Origin: Azospirillum brasilense
GTDB taxonomy: Bacteria; Pseudomonadota; Alphaproteobacteria; Azospirillales; Azospirillaceae
Assembly: GCF_008365405.1 (NCBI RefSeq)
Contig: NZ_QOKV01000037.1
Span: 1-40,310, forward strand
Direction of reading: 5' to 3'
DNA length: 40,310 nt
Under the pieces are notes generated by a model. It had not been told where the DNA came from and searched no databases. It saw nothing but the letters and a program-made list of their open reading frames with translations. This document shows positions 24,020 through 32,888 of this stretch, piece by piece. The stretch's first letter is position 1; every line of letters begins with the position of its first letter. Position numbers and translations under genes: made by a program.

Positions 24020-24367
24020 CCATGTCCTCGCCGTCGTTGCCGTCGCAACAACCCGAACATACGAACTGTCCACCACGACGTCCCATACGGTAGCATCGGG
24101 GCCGGAGCGCGCCATGCGGACGAGGACGGCATGGACACGGCGCAGCATCGCCGTCGTGTGCTACTCGTCCAGGCGGCGGCGCAGGGTAGAGCCCGAGACG
24201 CGCCCGTCCGCGGCTTTCAGTTCCCGCCATTGGACACCCTCGCGCACAAAGAAGCCGAGCGTCCGGATCACCTCCGTCGTCGGCACCAGTCGGCGCCCCG
24301 GACCGGGGCGCCGGTTCTCGATCCGGTCGATGATGCCAGCCACCAGTTCTACCGCCTGCGCGCGCAT
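24020..24367 (-). pseudogene. IS5-family transposase remnant with a nonsense codon
   Basis: The frame from ATG 24367 reads MRAQAVELVAGIIDRIENRR, then TLGFFVREGVQWRELKAADG and SGSTLRRRLDE. It hits TAG at 24161-24163 and then continues as HTTAMLRRVHAVLVRMARSG and VWDVVVDSSYVR. The TAG stands where relatives have a Trp codon (L-D-E-W), so one G-to-A change explains it. After SYVR, at about 24050, the family sequence ends and the rest is missing. An upstream ATG at 24379 adds four residues. Confidence 0.75.
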
Positions 24368-24461
24368 GTCCGCTCCCATGCCAAAGGCACGGGAACCGGC
24401 ATGCGGTTACCTGATCGCACTCGCAGCTGACCACAGGGAGTTCTGAAAACCGGGCCTTACC

Positions 24462-26969
24462 CTAAGCGCCGTCTGCCGCCGGAATGCCAAGGCTGGTCAC
24501 GCGCAATAGAGCCGACAGCGCGGCTTCCGGTGTGTTCAGGGTTACGATGAACCCGTTTGGCCAGAAGCGCAGCCGTTCCGCCGGCGCCCCAATGTTGAAA
24601 GCGCCAACGGGCAACCCCAGCCCGATAACCTCGTCCAGGACGTAGCAGTAAGTCTCCGGCCAGATCGCGGGCAGGAAGACGGCGTGGCAGCCGCGCCCGG
24701 CAATGAGCGTGGGAAGCTGGTCGGGCTCGTACACCCCGTTGTTGTGGAAATGCGGCGAGTGGATGGGCTGGTCGACGTTGCCGAACAGCTCGAAGCAGAC
24801 GGGCAGCCGATGCGCTTCGGCCAGACGCACCATCCCGGCGAGAATCTTCGAGCCCTTGGCCAAGTTGATGCCGCCGACCACGGCCACCCGCAGCACCGGG
24901 CCCGGGGCCGGCGGGGAAAGCTGCGGCACGGTCACGTGGTCGGCCAGATGCGGGATAACCCGCACGCGGTCGTCCCGCAGCGCGAAGACCTGCCGCACCA
25001 CGGCCAGGGAGCTTCTGGAGAAGAAGACGTGGCGGTCGGCGAGGTCGAAGAAGGACTGCCAGATCCCGCGGTAGTCCGCTATGTCGAAGGACGCGTCCGC
25101 GCCGTTCCCGACCGGCCCCGAAGCCGCGGTGAAGGGATCGGTCCCCGGTTGGCGGAAATGCGGGTTGGCCGGCGCGCAGGCCCGGCAGCGGTCGAGCGGC
25201 GGCAGGGCGCAGAAGCGGTCGTCCACGTCGATCAGGTTGAAGGACGGGCAGACCGGATAATAGTCGTGGTGCAGCAGGCGCAGCGGCACGCCGCGCTCCG
25301 TCCGTTGCACCCGGACGAATCCCATGACGTCGGCCGGAAACGCGTAGCCGACCAGCGAGCTGACCACGATCTCCGACAGCGGCAGCGCGCGGACGAGGGC
25401 GTCGAGGTCGCCGAGGTCGTTCGCCGGGAAGCGGACCGTCGTGTCCCGGTGCCGCAGCTCGACGTCCAGGGCGCCGTCCGGCATGCCGAGCACCGGCTGG
25501 GCGACCGGCCGCACCAGCAGGACCGACCGCCCCTGCGCCTGCAGGCGGGCGATCTCCTTGGCGCGGAAGGTGGCGGTCCCGCCATGGCCCGCATGGTCGA
25601 ACAGCAGGACCGTCCGTGGACGGCCCGGCCCGCCGTCCAGATCCCCCAGGATCCGGACGGCGGCGGCGGCGCGCATGGGACGCAGGGGGTCGGCGCGGAT
25701 GAAGTCCTGCACCTCGGCGTCGAACTCTGGGTAGCGCTGCCGGATGACCTCCCCCGACACCTGGACCTGCCGCTGCTTCTCCTCGCTGGAGAAGCTGCCG
25801 CCGTGGCGGTGGTGGACGTAGAGGTTGGGGACGACGACGTTCGCGAAGCCGTGCCGCAAGGCCCGCCGGCACCAGTCCACCTCCTCGCCGTAGCCGCGGC
25901 CGAAAGTCTCCAGGTCGAAGAAGCCGATTCGGTTGAGCGCCTGGCGGTTCAGCGCCATGCAGAATCCGACGCCGGTCGGCACGTCCACCGGGGGAAGCTC
26001 CGCCATGGACGCGAAGACCGCGTCGATCTCCCCGACCGAGGCCCCCAGGAACGGATCGTTGTCCTCCGGCATGGCAGGGAATCCGCAGATCGTGCCGGCG
26101 TTGGTGAAGGGGGTGGTGCTGGCGATCCGGGGCATGCGCTCGATGGGACCGACCAGCCGCTCCAGCCAGCCGGCCGGCACCTCGACGTCTGTGTTCAGCA
26201 GGACGACGTGCCCGTCGGGGTTCAGCCGGGTCGCGACCTCCACCCCGTCGATGACGGCCTTCAGGTAGCCCTCGTTGCGCGGCTTGGCCACGACCGTCAC
26301 ATGGTCGCACGACACGCCGAGCGCCACCAGGAAGGCCGTGACGCTGCGGTCCGGGTTGCCGTCGTCGACGAAGATGATGCGGTGCCGCGGCTCGACCGTG
26401 TCGAGCAGCGCGTGGACGAGCGGGGTCAGGAAACGCTTGCCGCCGTAGACCGGCACGACGATGGAGACGGGCGCGGCAAGCGGAACCACCGGGCGCGGCG
26501 CCTCGGCGAAGAGGCCGAGCGCCTCCCGCGCCCGCGCCAACCGGGCCGGCAAGGCGGCGGCGTAGCCCAGGCCGCGCTCGGTCAGGAACCGGTACTCCAC
26601 CGCCGCGGTTCCACGCTCGAACCCCACCTCCCAGCTGCGCAGCGACAGGCCCGTGCGCAGCATCAGCGGGACGATCTCCTGCTCGTCCCCGGCGGTCAGC
26701 CGCAGGGCGACGGCCGAGGCGCCGGGCGGCAACGCCGCGATCACCACGAAGCCCGAACGCTCCGCCGCCGGCGTGCCGGAGGCCAGGGCCACGTCCTGGC
26801 GGCCGATTTTCCGCTGGACGTGGATGGCCGGCGGGCGGTGGCCGTTGTCGATCACCACGTCGAATCCGCAGGGGCCGTGCCGGTGGTGGAAGGCCCACCC
26901 CTCGACCCGCAGCTCGACGCCGACCTCGATGCGGTCGATGAAAAAGGCAAACGCCCCGTCCCTGGTCAT
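24462..26969 (-). CDS. two-domain glycosyltransferase (beta-rich N-terminus, GT2, GT4-like)
   Basis: An 835-residue fusion. Residues about 1-150 are a beta-rich module (VEGWAFHHRHGPCGFDVVID, then DVALASGTPAAERSGFVVIAA). A GT2 domain follows (about 165-420) with VSIVVPVYGGKRFL, the aspartates FVDDGNPD and LLNTDVEVP, and GFGEE-type YGEEVDWC. The C-terminal half (about 455-830) resembles a GT4/GT1-type GT-B enzyme, with RVAVVGGINLAKGSKIL and the E-rich nucleotide-sugar site WPETYCYVLDEVIGLGLPVG. It probably adds two sugars in sequence to a surface glycan. It is at the downstream end of the 24.46-34.37 kb minus-strand group and borders IS debris. Confidence 0.87.
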   Translation of the reverse strand: MTRDGAFAFFIDRIEVGVELRVEGWAFHHRHGPCGFDVVIDNGHRPPAIHVQRKIGRQDVALASGTPAAERSGFVVIAALPPGASAVALRLTAGDEQEIVPLMLRTGLSLRSWEVGFERGTAAVEYRFLTERGLGYAAALPARLARAREALGLFAEAPRPVVPLAAPVSIVVPVYGGKRFLTPLVHALLDTVEPRHRIIFVDDGNPDRSVTAFLVALGVSCDHVTVVAKPRNEGYLKAVIDGVEVATRLNPDGHVVLLNTDVEVPAGWLERLVGPIERMPRIASTTPFTNAGTICGFPAMPEDNDPFLGASVGEIDAVFASMAELPPVDVPTGVGFCMALNRQALNRIGFFDLETFGRGYGEEVDWCRRALRHGFANVVVPNLYVHHRHGGSFSSEEKQRQVQVSGEVIRQRYPEFDAEVQDFIRADPLRPMRAAAAVRILGDLDGGPGRPRTVLLFDHAGHGGTATFRAKEIARLQAQGRSVLLVRPVAQPVLGMPDGALDVELRHRDTTVRFPANDLGDLDALVRALPLSEIVVSSLVGYAFPADVMGFVRVQRTERGVPLRLLHHDYYPVCPSFNLIDVDDRFCALPPLDRCRACAPANPHFRQPGTDPFTAASGPVGNGADASFDIADYRGIWQSFFDLADRHVFFSRSSLAVVRQVFALRDDRVRVIPHLADHVTVPQLSPPAPGPVLRVAVVGGINLAKGSKILAGMVRLAEAHRLPVCFELFGNVDQPIHSPHFHNNGVYEPDQLPTLIAGRGCHAVFLPAIWPETYCYVLDEVIGLGLPVGAFNIGAPAERLRFWPNGFIVTLNTPEAALSALLRVTSLGIPAADGA

Positions 26970-27026
26970 CGTTTCATGCTCCTGCGCCCCTCAACCCCCG
27001 CCCCCGGCATGCCGTGGCCCGGCGCG

Positions 27027-28106
27027 TCATTCGGCGAAGATCCGGTCGCGGTCCTCTGGGGACAGGACCAGATCCGTGTCCCAGGGCATGTTGCCCCGGA
27101 TGGGACCGCTCTGCGGGCAGCGAACCTCGGTGTAGTCGAGTCCGCGCAGCATCGCGATGAACCAAAAAAAGGTATCGGGCATGCCAGCAGGTGTCAGGGT
27201 CACCACCTGCGCGCCGGGCGGGGCGAAGGCGATGTTGGTCATCGCCGCCCCCATGACGCCGACGATCCGCGTGGCCCCCTTGAACAGGGACACCTGCTGG
27301 GGCAGCGGCAGGGCGCCCGGATCGACCAGCGCGTAGCCGCGCGCCTGGGCGTGGGCGATCAGGTCGTCCTCGCCGACGACGCGGCGGAAGCCGGTCGCCC
27401 GCCGGGTGACGAACAGCCGCTCCGCCCCCGCCGCCGGAACGCTGGCGACCAGGGCCTCCACGCCGTCGAAGACGAGCGGCGACATGTAGCCGCCATGCTC
27501 GGTCAGGCCGTCCACCAGCAGCAGGTCGGCAAAGCGCCGGGGCGTGTCGTCGGCAACGATGGTCCGGGCCAGGTCGATCCCCAGCATGGACAGCGACTGG
27601 GCCATGCTGTCGTTCAGGTGGCCCGGCGCGTGGGCGACGAGGAAGCGCACCGCCAGCTCCGGCAGGTGGCGGTGGACGAGCTGCGCCTTGGGCAGCATCT
27701 CCATCATCCAATGGCCGTAGTTGCCGATGCCGCGCTTCTTGCACAGCAGGACCGGGACGCCCGCCTCGGGCTCGGCCTCCGGCCCGCCCCGCCCGATGGC
27801 ATCCAGAACGGCTGCGTGGGCCTGGTCGATCTCCCCCGCGGAATGCTGGGTGATGGTCTCACGGTAGAGGTTGCCCTCGCGGTCGAACACCAGCCCTTCC
27901 TTGGCCACCCAAACGTCGGTCAGGCGCAGGACGCGGACCGGGCGCTCCGGGAAACGCCGCGTGTTCCACGCCCATTCCATGGACTGCAGAACGAGCTCGG
28001 GAATCAACTCCTTGTTGACCACGCGCGGGTAGGCGGCGTCGAATCCCGGCGAGGTCAGGGACAGGATGACGGAATCGTCAGGCGGGCTGATCGGTGTCGG
28101 ACGCAT
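27027..28106 (-). CDS. GT61-family glycosyltransferase (DUF563)
   Basis: A 359-residue protein with the two hallmarks of GT61: GNYGHWMMEMLPKAQL (about 125-140), where family members have N-x-x-H-W, and VGVMGAAMTNIAFAPPGAQVVTLTP near the C-terminus, matching the G-x-x-G-A-x-x-x-N-x-x-F-x-x-P-G pattern. It should transfer a pentose or hexose to a capsule- or LPS-like glycan. UDP-xylose made by the decarboxylase at 39120-40079 is one possible donor, which is inference. The gene ends 57 bases before the GT2/GT4 fusion gene and is probably in the same transcript. Confidence 0.85.
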   Translation of the reverse strand: MRPTPISPPDDSVILSLTSPGFDAAYPRVVNKELIPELVLQSMEWAWNTRRFPERPVRVLRLTDVWVAKEGLVFDREGNLYRETITQHSAGEIDQAHAAVLDAIGRGGPEAEPEAGVPVLLCKKRGIGNYGHWMMEMLPKAQLVHRHLPELAVRFLVAHAPGHLNDSMAQSLSMLGIDLARTIVADDTPRRFADLLLVDGLTEHGGYMSPLVFDGVEALVASVPAAGAERLFVTRRATGFRRVVGEDDLIAHAQARGYALVDPGALPLPQQVSLFKGATRIVGVMGAAMTNIAFAPPGAQVVTLTPAGMPDTFFWFIAMLRGLDYTEVRCPQSGPIRGNMPWDTDLVLSPEDRDRIFAE

Positions 28107-28214
28107 GCTGGGGATCCGGAAGGGCCTTCCGTGGCGGAAGGCTCATCCTATGGCGCCCCGACGTTAAAAAATCGATGCAAAAGTTGAACAAAGCGGCGGC
28201 CGAGCCGGGACCGC
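28107..28214. other. short intergenic gap after manC
   Basis: 108 bases including a small AT-rich patch (about 28165-28195). It could hold a terminator or promoter for the two glycosyltransferase genes downstream; nothing specific is visible. Confidence 0.3.
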
Positions 28215-29693
28215 CTACGGACGGCCGTAATGATCGTCGACGCGGACGATGTCGTCCTCCCCCAGATAGGCGCCGGACTGCACCTCGATCAGGTTCAGCG
28301 GCACCTTACCCGGGTTTTCCAGCCGGTGCAGCGTGCCCAGCGGGATGTAGACGGATTCGTTCTCGCGCAGCAGGATCTGCTCCTCCCCGCGGGTGACCAG
28401 GGCCGTGCCGTTCACCACGACCCAGTGCTCGGCGCGATGAAAGTGCTTCTGCAGAGACAGGCGGGCACCGGGCGAAACCGTCAGCCGCTTCACCTGGAAG
28501 CGGTCGCCGGCGTGCAGCGACTGGTAATAGCCCCAGGGCCGGTGGACGCGGCGGTGCTGGCGCGGCTCGTCGCGCCCTTGCGCCTTCAGATGCTCGACCA
28601 GAGGCTTGATGTCCTGCGCCCGGTCCTTCGCGGCGACCAGAACGGCGTCCTCGGTGGCGACCACCACCGCGTCCTCCATGCCGAGCAGGGCGACCAGCGC
28701 GCCGTCCTCGCTGCGCACGTAGCAGCCGCGGCTGTCCCAGGCAATCGCGTCGCCGTGGCAGACGTTCCCTTCCCCGTCCTTGGCGCCGATCTCCCACAGC
28801 GCCGACCAGGCGCCGACGTCGGTCCAGCCGATGGCGCAGGGCACCACCACGGCGGCGTCGGTGCGCTCCATCACGGCATTGTCGATGGAGATGGACGGAG
28901 CGGCGGCGAAGGCCTCCTCCTCCAGCCGGAAGAAGTCAAGGTCGGCGCGCCCCCCGGCGAGCGCCGCGCGGCAGGCGGCGAGCACGGCCGGCTCCCAGCG
29001 CTCCAGCTCCTCCAGGTAGCGGCGCACCGGCAGAAGGAACATACCGCTGTTCCAGAAGACGTTTCCTTCGGCCAAGTAGCGCTCGGCCTCCGCGCGCGGC
29101 GGCTTCTCCACGAAGGCGGCGACGCGGTAGGCGCCTTCCTGCCCATCCAGGGGCCCATCCAGAGGGAGACCCCGGCGGATGTAGCCGTAGCCGGTCTCCG
29201 GCGCGGTCGGCACGATCCCGAAGGTGGCGAGCCAGCCGGCGTCCGCGGCCCGGGCGGCGACGGACACCGCCTCCAGGAAGGCGGTCGGGTCCTGGATGAC
29301 GTGGTCGGCCGGCAGCAGCAGCAGGCGCCCGTCGGGGTCCTGCTCCGCGACGATCAGCGCCGCGATGGCGGCAGCAGCGGCGGTGTTCCGGCCGACCGGC
29401 TCCAGCACGATCCGTCCGCCGCCCGACACGGCGCCCTGGCCAGTTTGCTGGCCGATCTGGCGCATCTGCTCGGCGATGACGAAGCGGTGCTCCTGGTTGC
29501 AGACGACCAGCGGCGGCGCGAAGCGGGCCGGGTCGGCGACCCGCAGCGCCGTCTCCTGCAGCATGGAGCGTTCCGAACACAGCGGCAGGAACTGCTTGGG
29601 ATACTGCTCCCGCGACATCGGCCAGAGCCTGACCCCGGAACCACCGGACAGGATGACGGGAAAGATGCGGGCGTTCTGCGGAGTGTTGGTCAT
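28215..29693 (-). CDS. manC: mannose-1-phosphate guanylyltransferase / mannose-6-phosphate isomerase
   Basis: A 492-residue bifunctional type II enzyme. The N-terminal pyrophosphorylase has ILSGGSGVRLWPMSREQYPK, LLLLPADHVI, AAFVEKPPRAEA, FWNSGMFLLPV and GWTDVGAWSALWE. The C-terminal cupin isomerase has QKHFHRAEHWVVVNGTALV and YIPLGTLHRLENPG. It makes GDP-mannose, the precursor for Gmd and Fcl encoded 18 kb away. The phosphomannomutase needed between the two steps is not in the window. I chose the ATG at 29693, where MTNTPQNARIFPVILSGG begins; a TTG at 29735 would add 14 unconserved residues. Confidence 0.95.
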   Translation of the reverse strand: MTNTPQNARIFPVILSGGSGVRLWPMSREQYPKQFLPLCSERSMLQETALRVADPARFAPPLVVCNQEHRFVIAEQMRQIGQQTGQGAVSGGGRIVLEPVGRNTAAAAAIAALIVAEQDPDGRLLLLPADHVIQDPTAFLEAVSVAARAADAGWLATFGIVPTAPETGYGYIRRGLPLDGPLDGQEGAYRVAAFVEKPPRAEAERYLAEGNVFWNSGMFLLPVRRYLEELERWEPAVLAACRAALAGGRADLDFFRLEEEAFAAAPSISIDNAVMERTDAAVVVPCAIGWTDVGAWSALWEIGAKDGEGNVCHGDAIAWDSRGCYVRSEDGALVALLGMEDAVVVATEDAVLVAAKDRAQDIKPLVEHLKAQGRDEPRQHRRVHRPWGYYQSLHAGDRFQVKRLTVSPGARLSLQKHFHRAEHWVVVNGTALVTRGEEQILLRENESVYIPLGTLHRLENPGKVPLNLIEVQSGAYLGEDDIVRVDDHYGRP

Positions 29694-29716
29694 GGCCGCC
29701 GATGGTGTGCGTCGGA

Positions 29717-29740
29717 AAGGGTTGCCGGGCGGCAACCCTT
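29717..29740. repeat. 10-bp hairpin upstream of manC
   Basis: AAGGGTTGCC and GGCAACCCTT form a perfect 10-base stem around GGGC, 24 bases before the manC start. There is no T-run on either strand, so a classic terminator is unlikely. It may be a leader hairpin. Confidence 0.7.
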
Positions 29741-29852
29741 CGTGACTAAGGGAGCCGTCGGAACCCTGTCAACTTGGCCAAAATGGGTTCCCCATCGGTG
29801 CCCGCCCCGGACGGCGCTCCCGGTTCGGGCTCCTGGCTCAGCCGCTTCAGGC

Positions 29853-30896
29853 TCAGACGCTGCGGTTCTTCAGCGACATTTCCAGATGCCGCAGGATGAG
29901 GTCGGTGTCGTAGTCGGTGGAGGTCCGGACCACCCGCTCCCAGTAGTTCAGCAGCGGGATCCGCGCCGGGTTCTTCTGCAGGAGGTCGCGCTTGATGAAC
30001 GGGAATTCCATCCGTGCGATCAGGTAGTCCCAGAAGAAGTGCGTCCCGTTCAGCGGCACGCCCGCGTTGATCGTGTGGAAGACCTGCTGGATGAAGCGCT
30101 TGCGCACGGGATCCTGCAAGGCGTCGCCCGTGACGTTGCCCTCCACCACCGCCTCGATCAGGGCGGCGGCGGCCTGCCGATAGGGGAAGGCCGCGCGGCA
30201 GTGCAGGCCGGACCGGCGCAGGGCGCGGGTCAGCCCGATCTCGTACTTGCGCACGATCCACATCTTGGACTGGACGTAGCGCAGTTGCTGCCAGAAGGCG
30301 GCGAAGGCCGGCGCCGTCAGGGCCGCCTTGTGGAACAGCAGGAAATAGCTCTGCAAATGGAAGGACCGCTCCCAGCTGTCAGACGCGCCCCAGACATCCG
30401 CCTCCTCCGGGCTCATCCGGTCCAGCAGGCCGGCCAGATGGTACAAGGGGCCGTAGACGCTGTCGTTGGCGAGCAGCAGCGCGTCCAGGGCGCCCAGCTC
30501 GGGCACGGCCGCGATGCCCTCCTTGTAGGCGCCGAAGTCGTAGCCGACGTTGTCGCGCCGGATGATCAGGGCGCACAGCTCCTGCAGCGCCTCGACCTGG
30601 ACCAGCCGCGGCGCGTTGCTCACGAAGACGATGGCGAAGCCGATGTCGTGGAGCTGGCGTAGGTAATGCCGCACGAAGTCGTGGACCACGCCCTGGCGGT
30701 CGTAATGGACGAACACCGCCACCCGGCGCGCGCCGGCCAGCGGCCGCTGGCCGTCCCAGCGCTCGCGCACATAGCTTTCCTTGCGGAAGACGCCGGCCGC
30801 GTAGGAGAGCCAGCCCCCCAGCAGCTTAACTTCGGCAACCAGCCAGAAGAAGGCGATGCGCAGGCGCACAAACAGACGGACCAGGGTGCTTGTCAT
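29853..30896 (-). CDS. RgpF-like rhamnan-synthesis protein
   Basis: A 347-residue protein of the rhamnan synthesis F family. It opens with a hydrophobic segment (LRIAFFWLVAEVKLLGGWLSY) that may anchor it to the membrane. Next is RVAVFVHYDRQGVVHDFVRHY, then the family core IRRDNVGYDFGAYKEGI, LANDSVYGPLYHL and DVWGASDSWERSFHLQSYFL. RgpF proteins act in building rhamnose-rich glycans; the sugar used here is not determined. A second RgpF-like domain is fused into the giant protein at 10492-15705. Confidence 0.87.
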   Translation of the reverse strand: MTSTLVRLFVRLRIAFFWLVAEVKLLGGWLSYAAGVFRKESYVRERWDGQRPLAGARRVAVFVHYDRQGVVHDFVRHYLRQLHDIGFAIVFVSNAPRLVQVEALQELCALIIRRDNVGYDFGAYKEGIAAVPELGALDALLLANDSVYGPLYHLAGLLDRMSPEEADVWGASDSWERSFHLQSYFLLFHKAALTAPAFAAFWQQLRYVQSKMWIVRKYEIGLTRALRRSGLHCRAAFPYRQAAAALIEAVVEGNVTGDALQDPVRKRFIQQVFHTINAGVPLNGTHFFWDYLIARMEFPFIKRDLLQKNPARIPLLNYWERVVRTSTDYDTDLILRHLEMSLKNRSV

Positions 30897-30970
30897 CGGG
30901 ACGGGGCCATCCTTGGCGCAATCAGACGAGGGGCGCGGTCAAACGGAAACGAGGCTTAGCGGAGACGGGG

Positions 30971-32731
30971 TCACACGGGAAGCCGCTGAGAGCGGGCCAG
31001 CGTCTCCGCCCGGGCACGCAGGTCGGCCGGCACCGTCGGCAAGCCCGGCGCAGAAGAGAGGAGTTCGCGCAGCGCCTCGGCCGCCTGGAGCTTCTGCCCG
31101 GCGGCCGCCAGGGCCTCGGCTTGGTGGTAGAGCGCCGGCCACAGCAGCGGGCCGCTCCGCTCCCGGCTCGCCTCAACGGCCTTGCCGAACCAGCCGGCGG
31201 CCGTCTTCAGCGCCTTGCGGTGGTTGACGGACAGGATGCCGAGCGCGAAGGCCGCCGAGGCCGTCTCCACCGGTCCCCACTGGGCGAGGTCGTCCTCGAC
31301 GCCCTGAGCGAGCCGGTCGGCCGCGGCGTAATGCCCCAGATTGACCAGGTCGATGAAGCTCTGCCGGCGAAGGCCGGTCAGAATGGCGCCCGGGATGCGC
31401 TCGCCCAGGACAGGGCTAGGCTCGCGCGCCAGCCGCTCGATGCCGTCGGCCGCCGCCAACGGGACGCTCCAGGCCAGGATTCCGACGGCGTAGCCGCGGG
31501 CGCGCCAGGCGAGGTCGTCGGTCTCGCCGTCGTCGGCACCAGCCGCCTGCAGCGCGGCGCGTGCCCGCTCGCCGGCGTCCCCAGCCGCCTGGAAGTAGAG
31601 GCGGGCCCGCTCGCGGTCGTCGTCGTGCAGCCACGCGGCGATGCCCAGGCAGTAGAGGATGCCGCACAGGCTGAACGGGGCGCGGGCGTGGAAGCCCGCG
31701 ATGTCAGCCGGCCAGTCGGCCATGGACGGCAGGGACTCCGGCTTGTCCAGCTCCAGGCCCCAGCGCGCGCGGCAGGCTTCAATCACCGGGACGGCCGCCT
31801 CGCGCGCCTCGGCGAAGCGCCCGGCGTGGGTCAACTCCTTGAGGCGGCGGTAGCGCAGGCCGAGGCCGAGCGGGGTGTCGGCGGCGATGGTCCGCGACCG
31901 TTCGGCGAGGTAGTCCAGGTAGCGCGCCCGGTCGAGCCGGCGCGACAGGTCCGCAGTCCCCTCCGTCATCGACACAGCCGCGCGCAGCGTCGGCCCGTGC
32001 TCGACCACCGAGACGGCGGTGAAGCCGGCGCGGCGCAGCAGCGCCTCGAAGCCTTCGCGGCTGTAAAGCGTGACGTGGTAGCCGGGGCTGAGCAGCGGCA
32101 CCAGGACGCCGGCCGCCGTCCCGGGCTTGATTTCGCCGGCGTTGGGCGTGGTCAGCAGAAGCGTGGCGCCCGGCGCCAGCACGCCGCGCAGGATGGACAG
32201 GAAGCCCAGCGGCTCGAAGATGTGCTCGACCACTTCGGAGCAGAGGACGAGGTCGAACGGCTCGGGCCCGGCGTCGGCCGGGGTGCGCAGGTAGATGGAC
32301 GAGATGTCCAGCCCCAGCAGCTCGCGCCCGGCGCGGGCGGCGAAGCCGGGGTCGATGCCCTGGACCGACCAGCCGAAGACCGTGCGCGCGACGTCGAGCG
32401 AGAAACCGAAGCCGCAGCCGATCTCCAGGTAGCGGCGGACCTTGGACGGGTCGATGGCGGCCAGCGGCTCGGCCATCACGTCGATGCCCGCACCCTGCTC
32501 CAGGTAGAAGGCGAGCGCGGCGTCGGTCGCCTGCGCGCTCTCATACTCCGGCTGCTGGAGCGTCGGGAAGAAGGCCGTGCCGCAGCGGCCGCACAGGGCG
32601 AGCGGCAGCTGCGGCTTGGGCGGGACGGCCGACTGGACGGTCAGGCGGACGGACTTCGGGCTGGCGTCGGCACAGGCCGGGCAAACCGCGTCGATGGGCG
32701 CGGCGCTGCTGGTGTTCCAGTCGATGTGCAT
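30971..32731 (-). CDS. SAM-dependent methyltransferase with long helical C-terminal half
   Basis: A 586-residue protein. The N-terminus has two Cys pairs (CPACAD and CGRCG) like a zinc ribbon. The SAM domain carries LEIGCGFGFSLDVA and FDLVLCSEVVEHIFEP, and TPNAGEIKPGT follows, so this is a class I (UbiG/Methyltransf_23-like) enzyme. From about residue 290 to the end the sequence is alanine-rich and helical, with weak TPR-like spacing. That half is not part of the usual methyltransferase. It may methylate a glycan or a terminal sugar; whether it caps the chain is speculation. The ATG at 32731 is where MHIDWNTSSAAP begins; the open frame upstream is unconserved. The ribosome site is moderate (AGG at 11 bases). 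Confidence 0.82.
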   Translation of the reverse strand: MHIDWNTSSAAPIDAVCPACADASPKSVRLTVQSAVPPKPQLPLALCGRCGTAFFPTLQQPEYESAQATDAALAFYLEQGAGIDVMAEPLAAIDPSKVRRYLEIGCGFGFSLDVARTVFGWSVQGIDPGFAARAGRELLGLDISSIYLRTPADAGPEPFDLVLCSEVVEHIFEPLGFLSILRGVLAPGATLLLTTPNAGEIKPGTAAGVLVPLLSPGYHVTLYSREGFEALLRRAGFTAVSVVEHGPTLRAAVSMTEGTADLSRRLDRARYLDYLAERSRTIAADTPLGLGLRYRRLKELTHAGRFAEAREAAVPVIEACRARWGLELDKPESLPSMADWPADIAGFHARAPFSLCGILYCLGIAAWLHDDDRERARLYFQAAGDAGERARAALQAAGADDGETDDLAWRARGYAVGILAWSVPLAAADGIERLAREPSPVLGERIPGAILTGLRRQSFIDLVNLGHYAAADRLAQGVEDDLAQWGPVETASAAFALGILSVNHRKALKTAAGWFGKAVEASRERSGPLLWPALYHQAEALAAAGQKLQAAEALRELLSSAPGLPTVPADLRARAETLARSQRLPV

Positions 32732-32888
32732 CTGCTCACAACCTGCAAGGGGCCCGGATCGACCGGGAAAGGGAGTAAAGCCGCAATAGCAGAATACGCA
32801 ACGGACAGGCAACCACGCTGACGCCGCGCTTCGCCGCAAGCCGCCCGTTTCCCGCCGTTCTCCCGATGGCCCACGGCCGTCGGTCGCC
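32732..32888. other. short intergenic gap
   Basis: 157 bases between two minus-strand genes. No gene and no convincing promoter or terminator is seen. Confidence 0.35.

Noticed and set aside
24684..28187. 1167-codon open frame on the plus strand
   Set aside because: It runs antisense to three well-supported genes (GT2/GT4 fusion and GT61 region). It has no recognisable domains and a His/Asp/Arg/Gln-rich composition typical of the reverse of GC-rich coding DNA.
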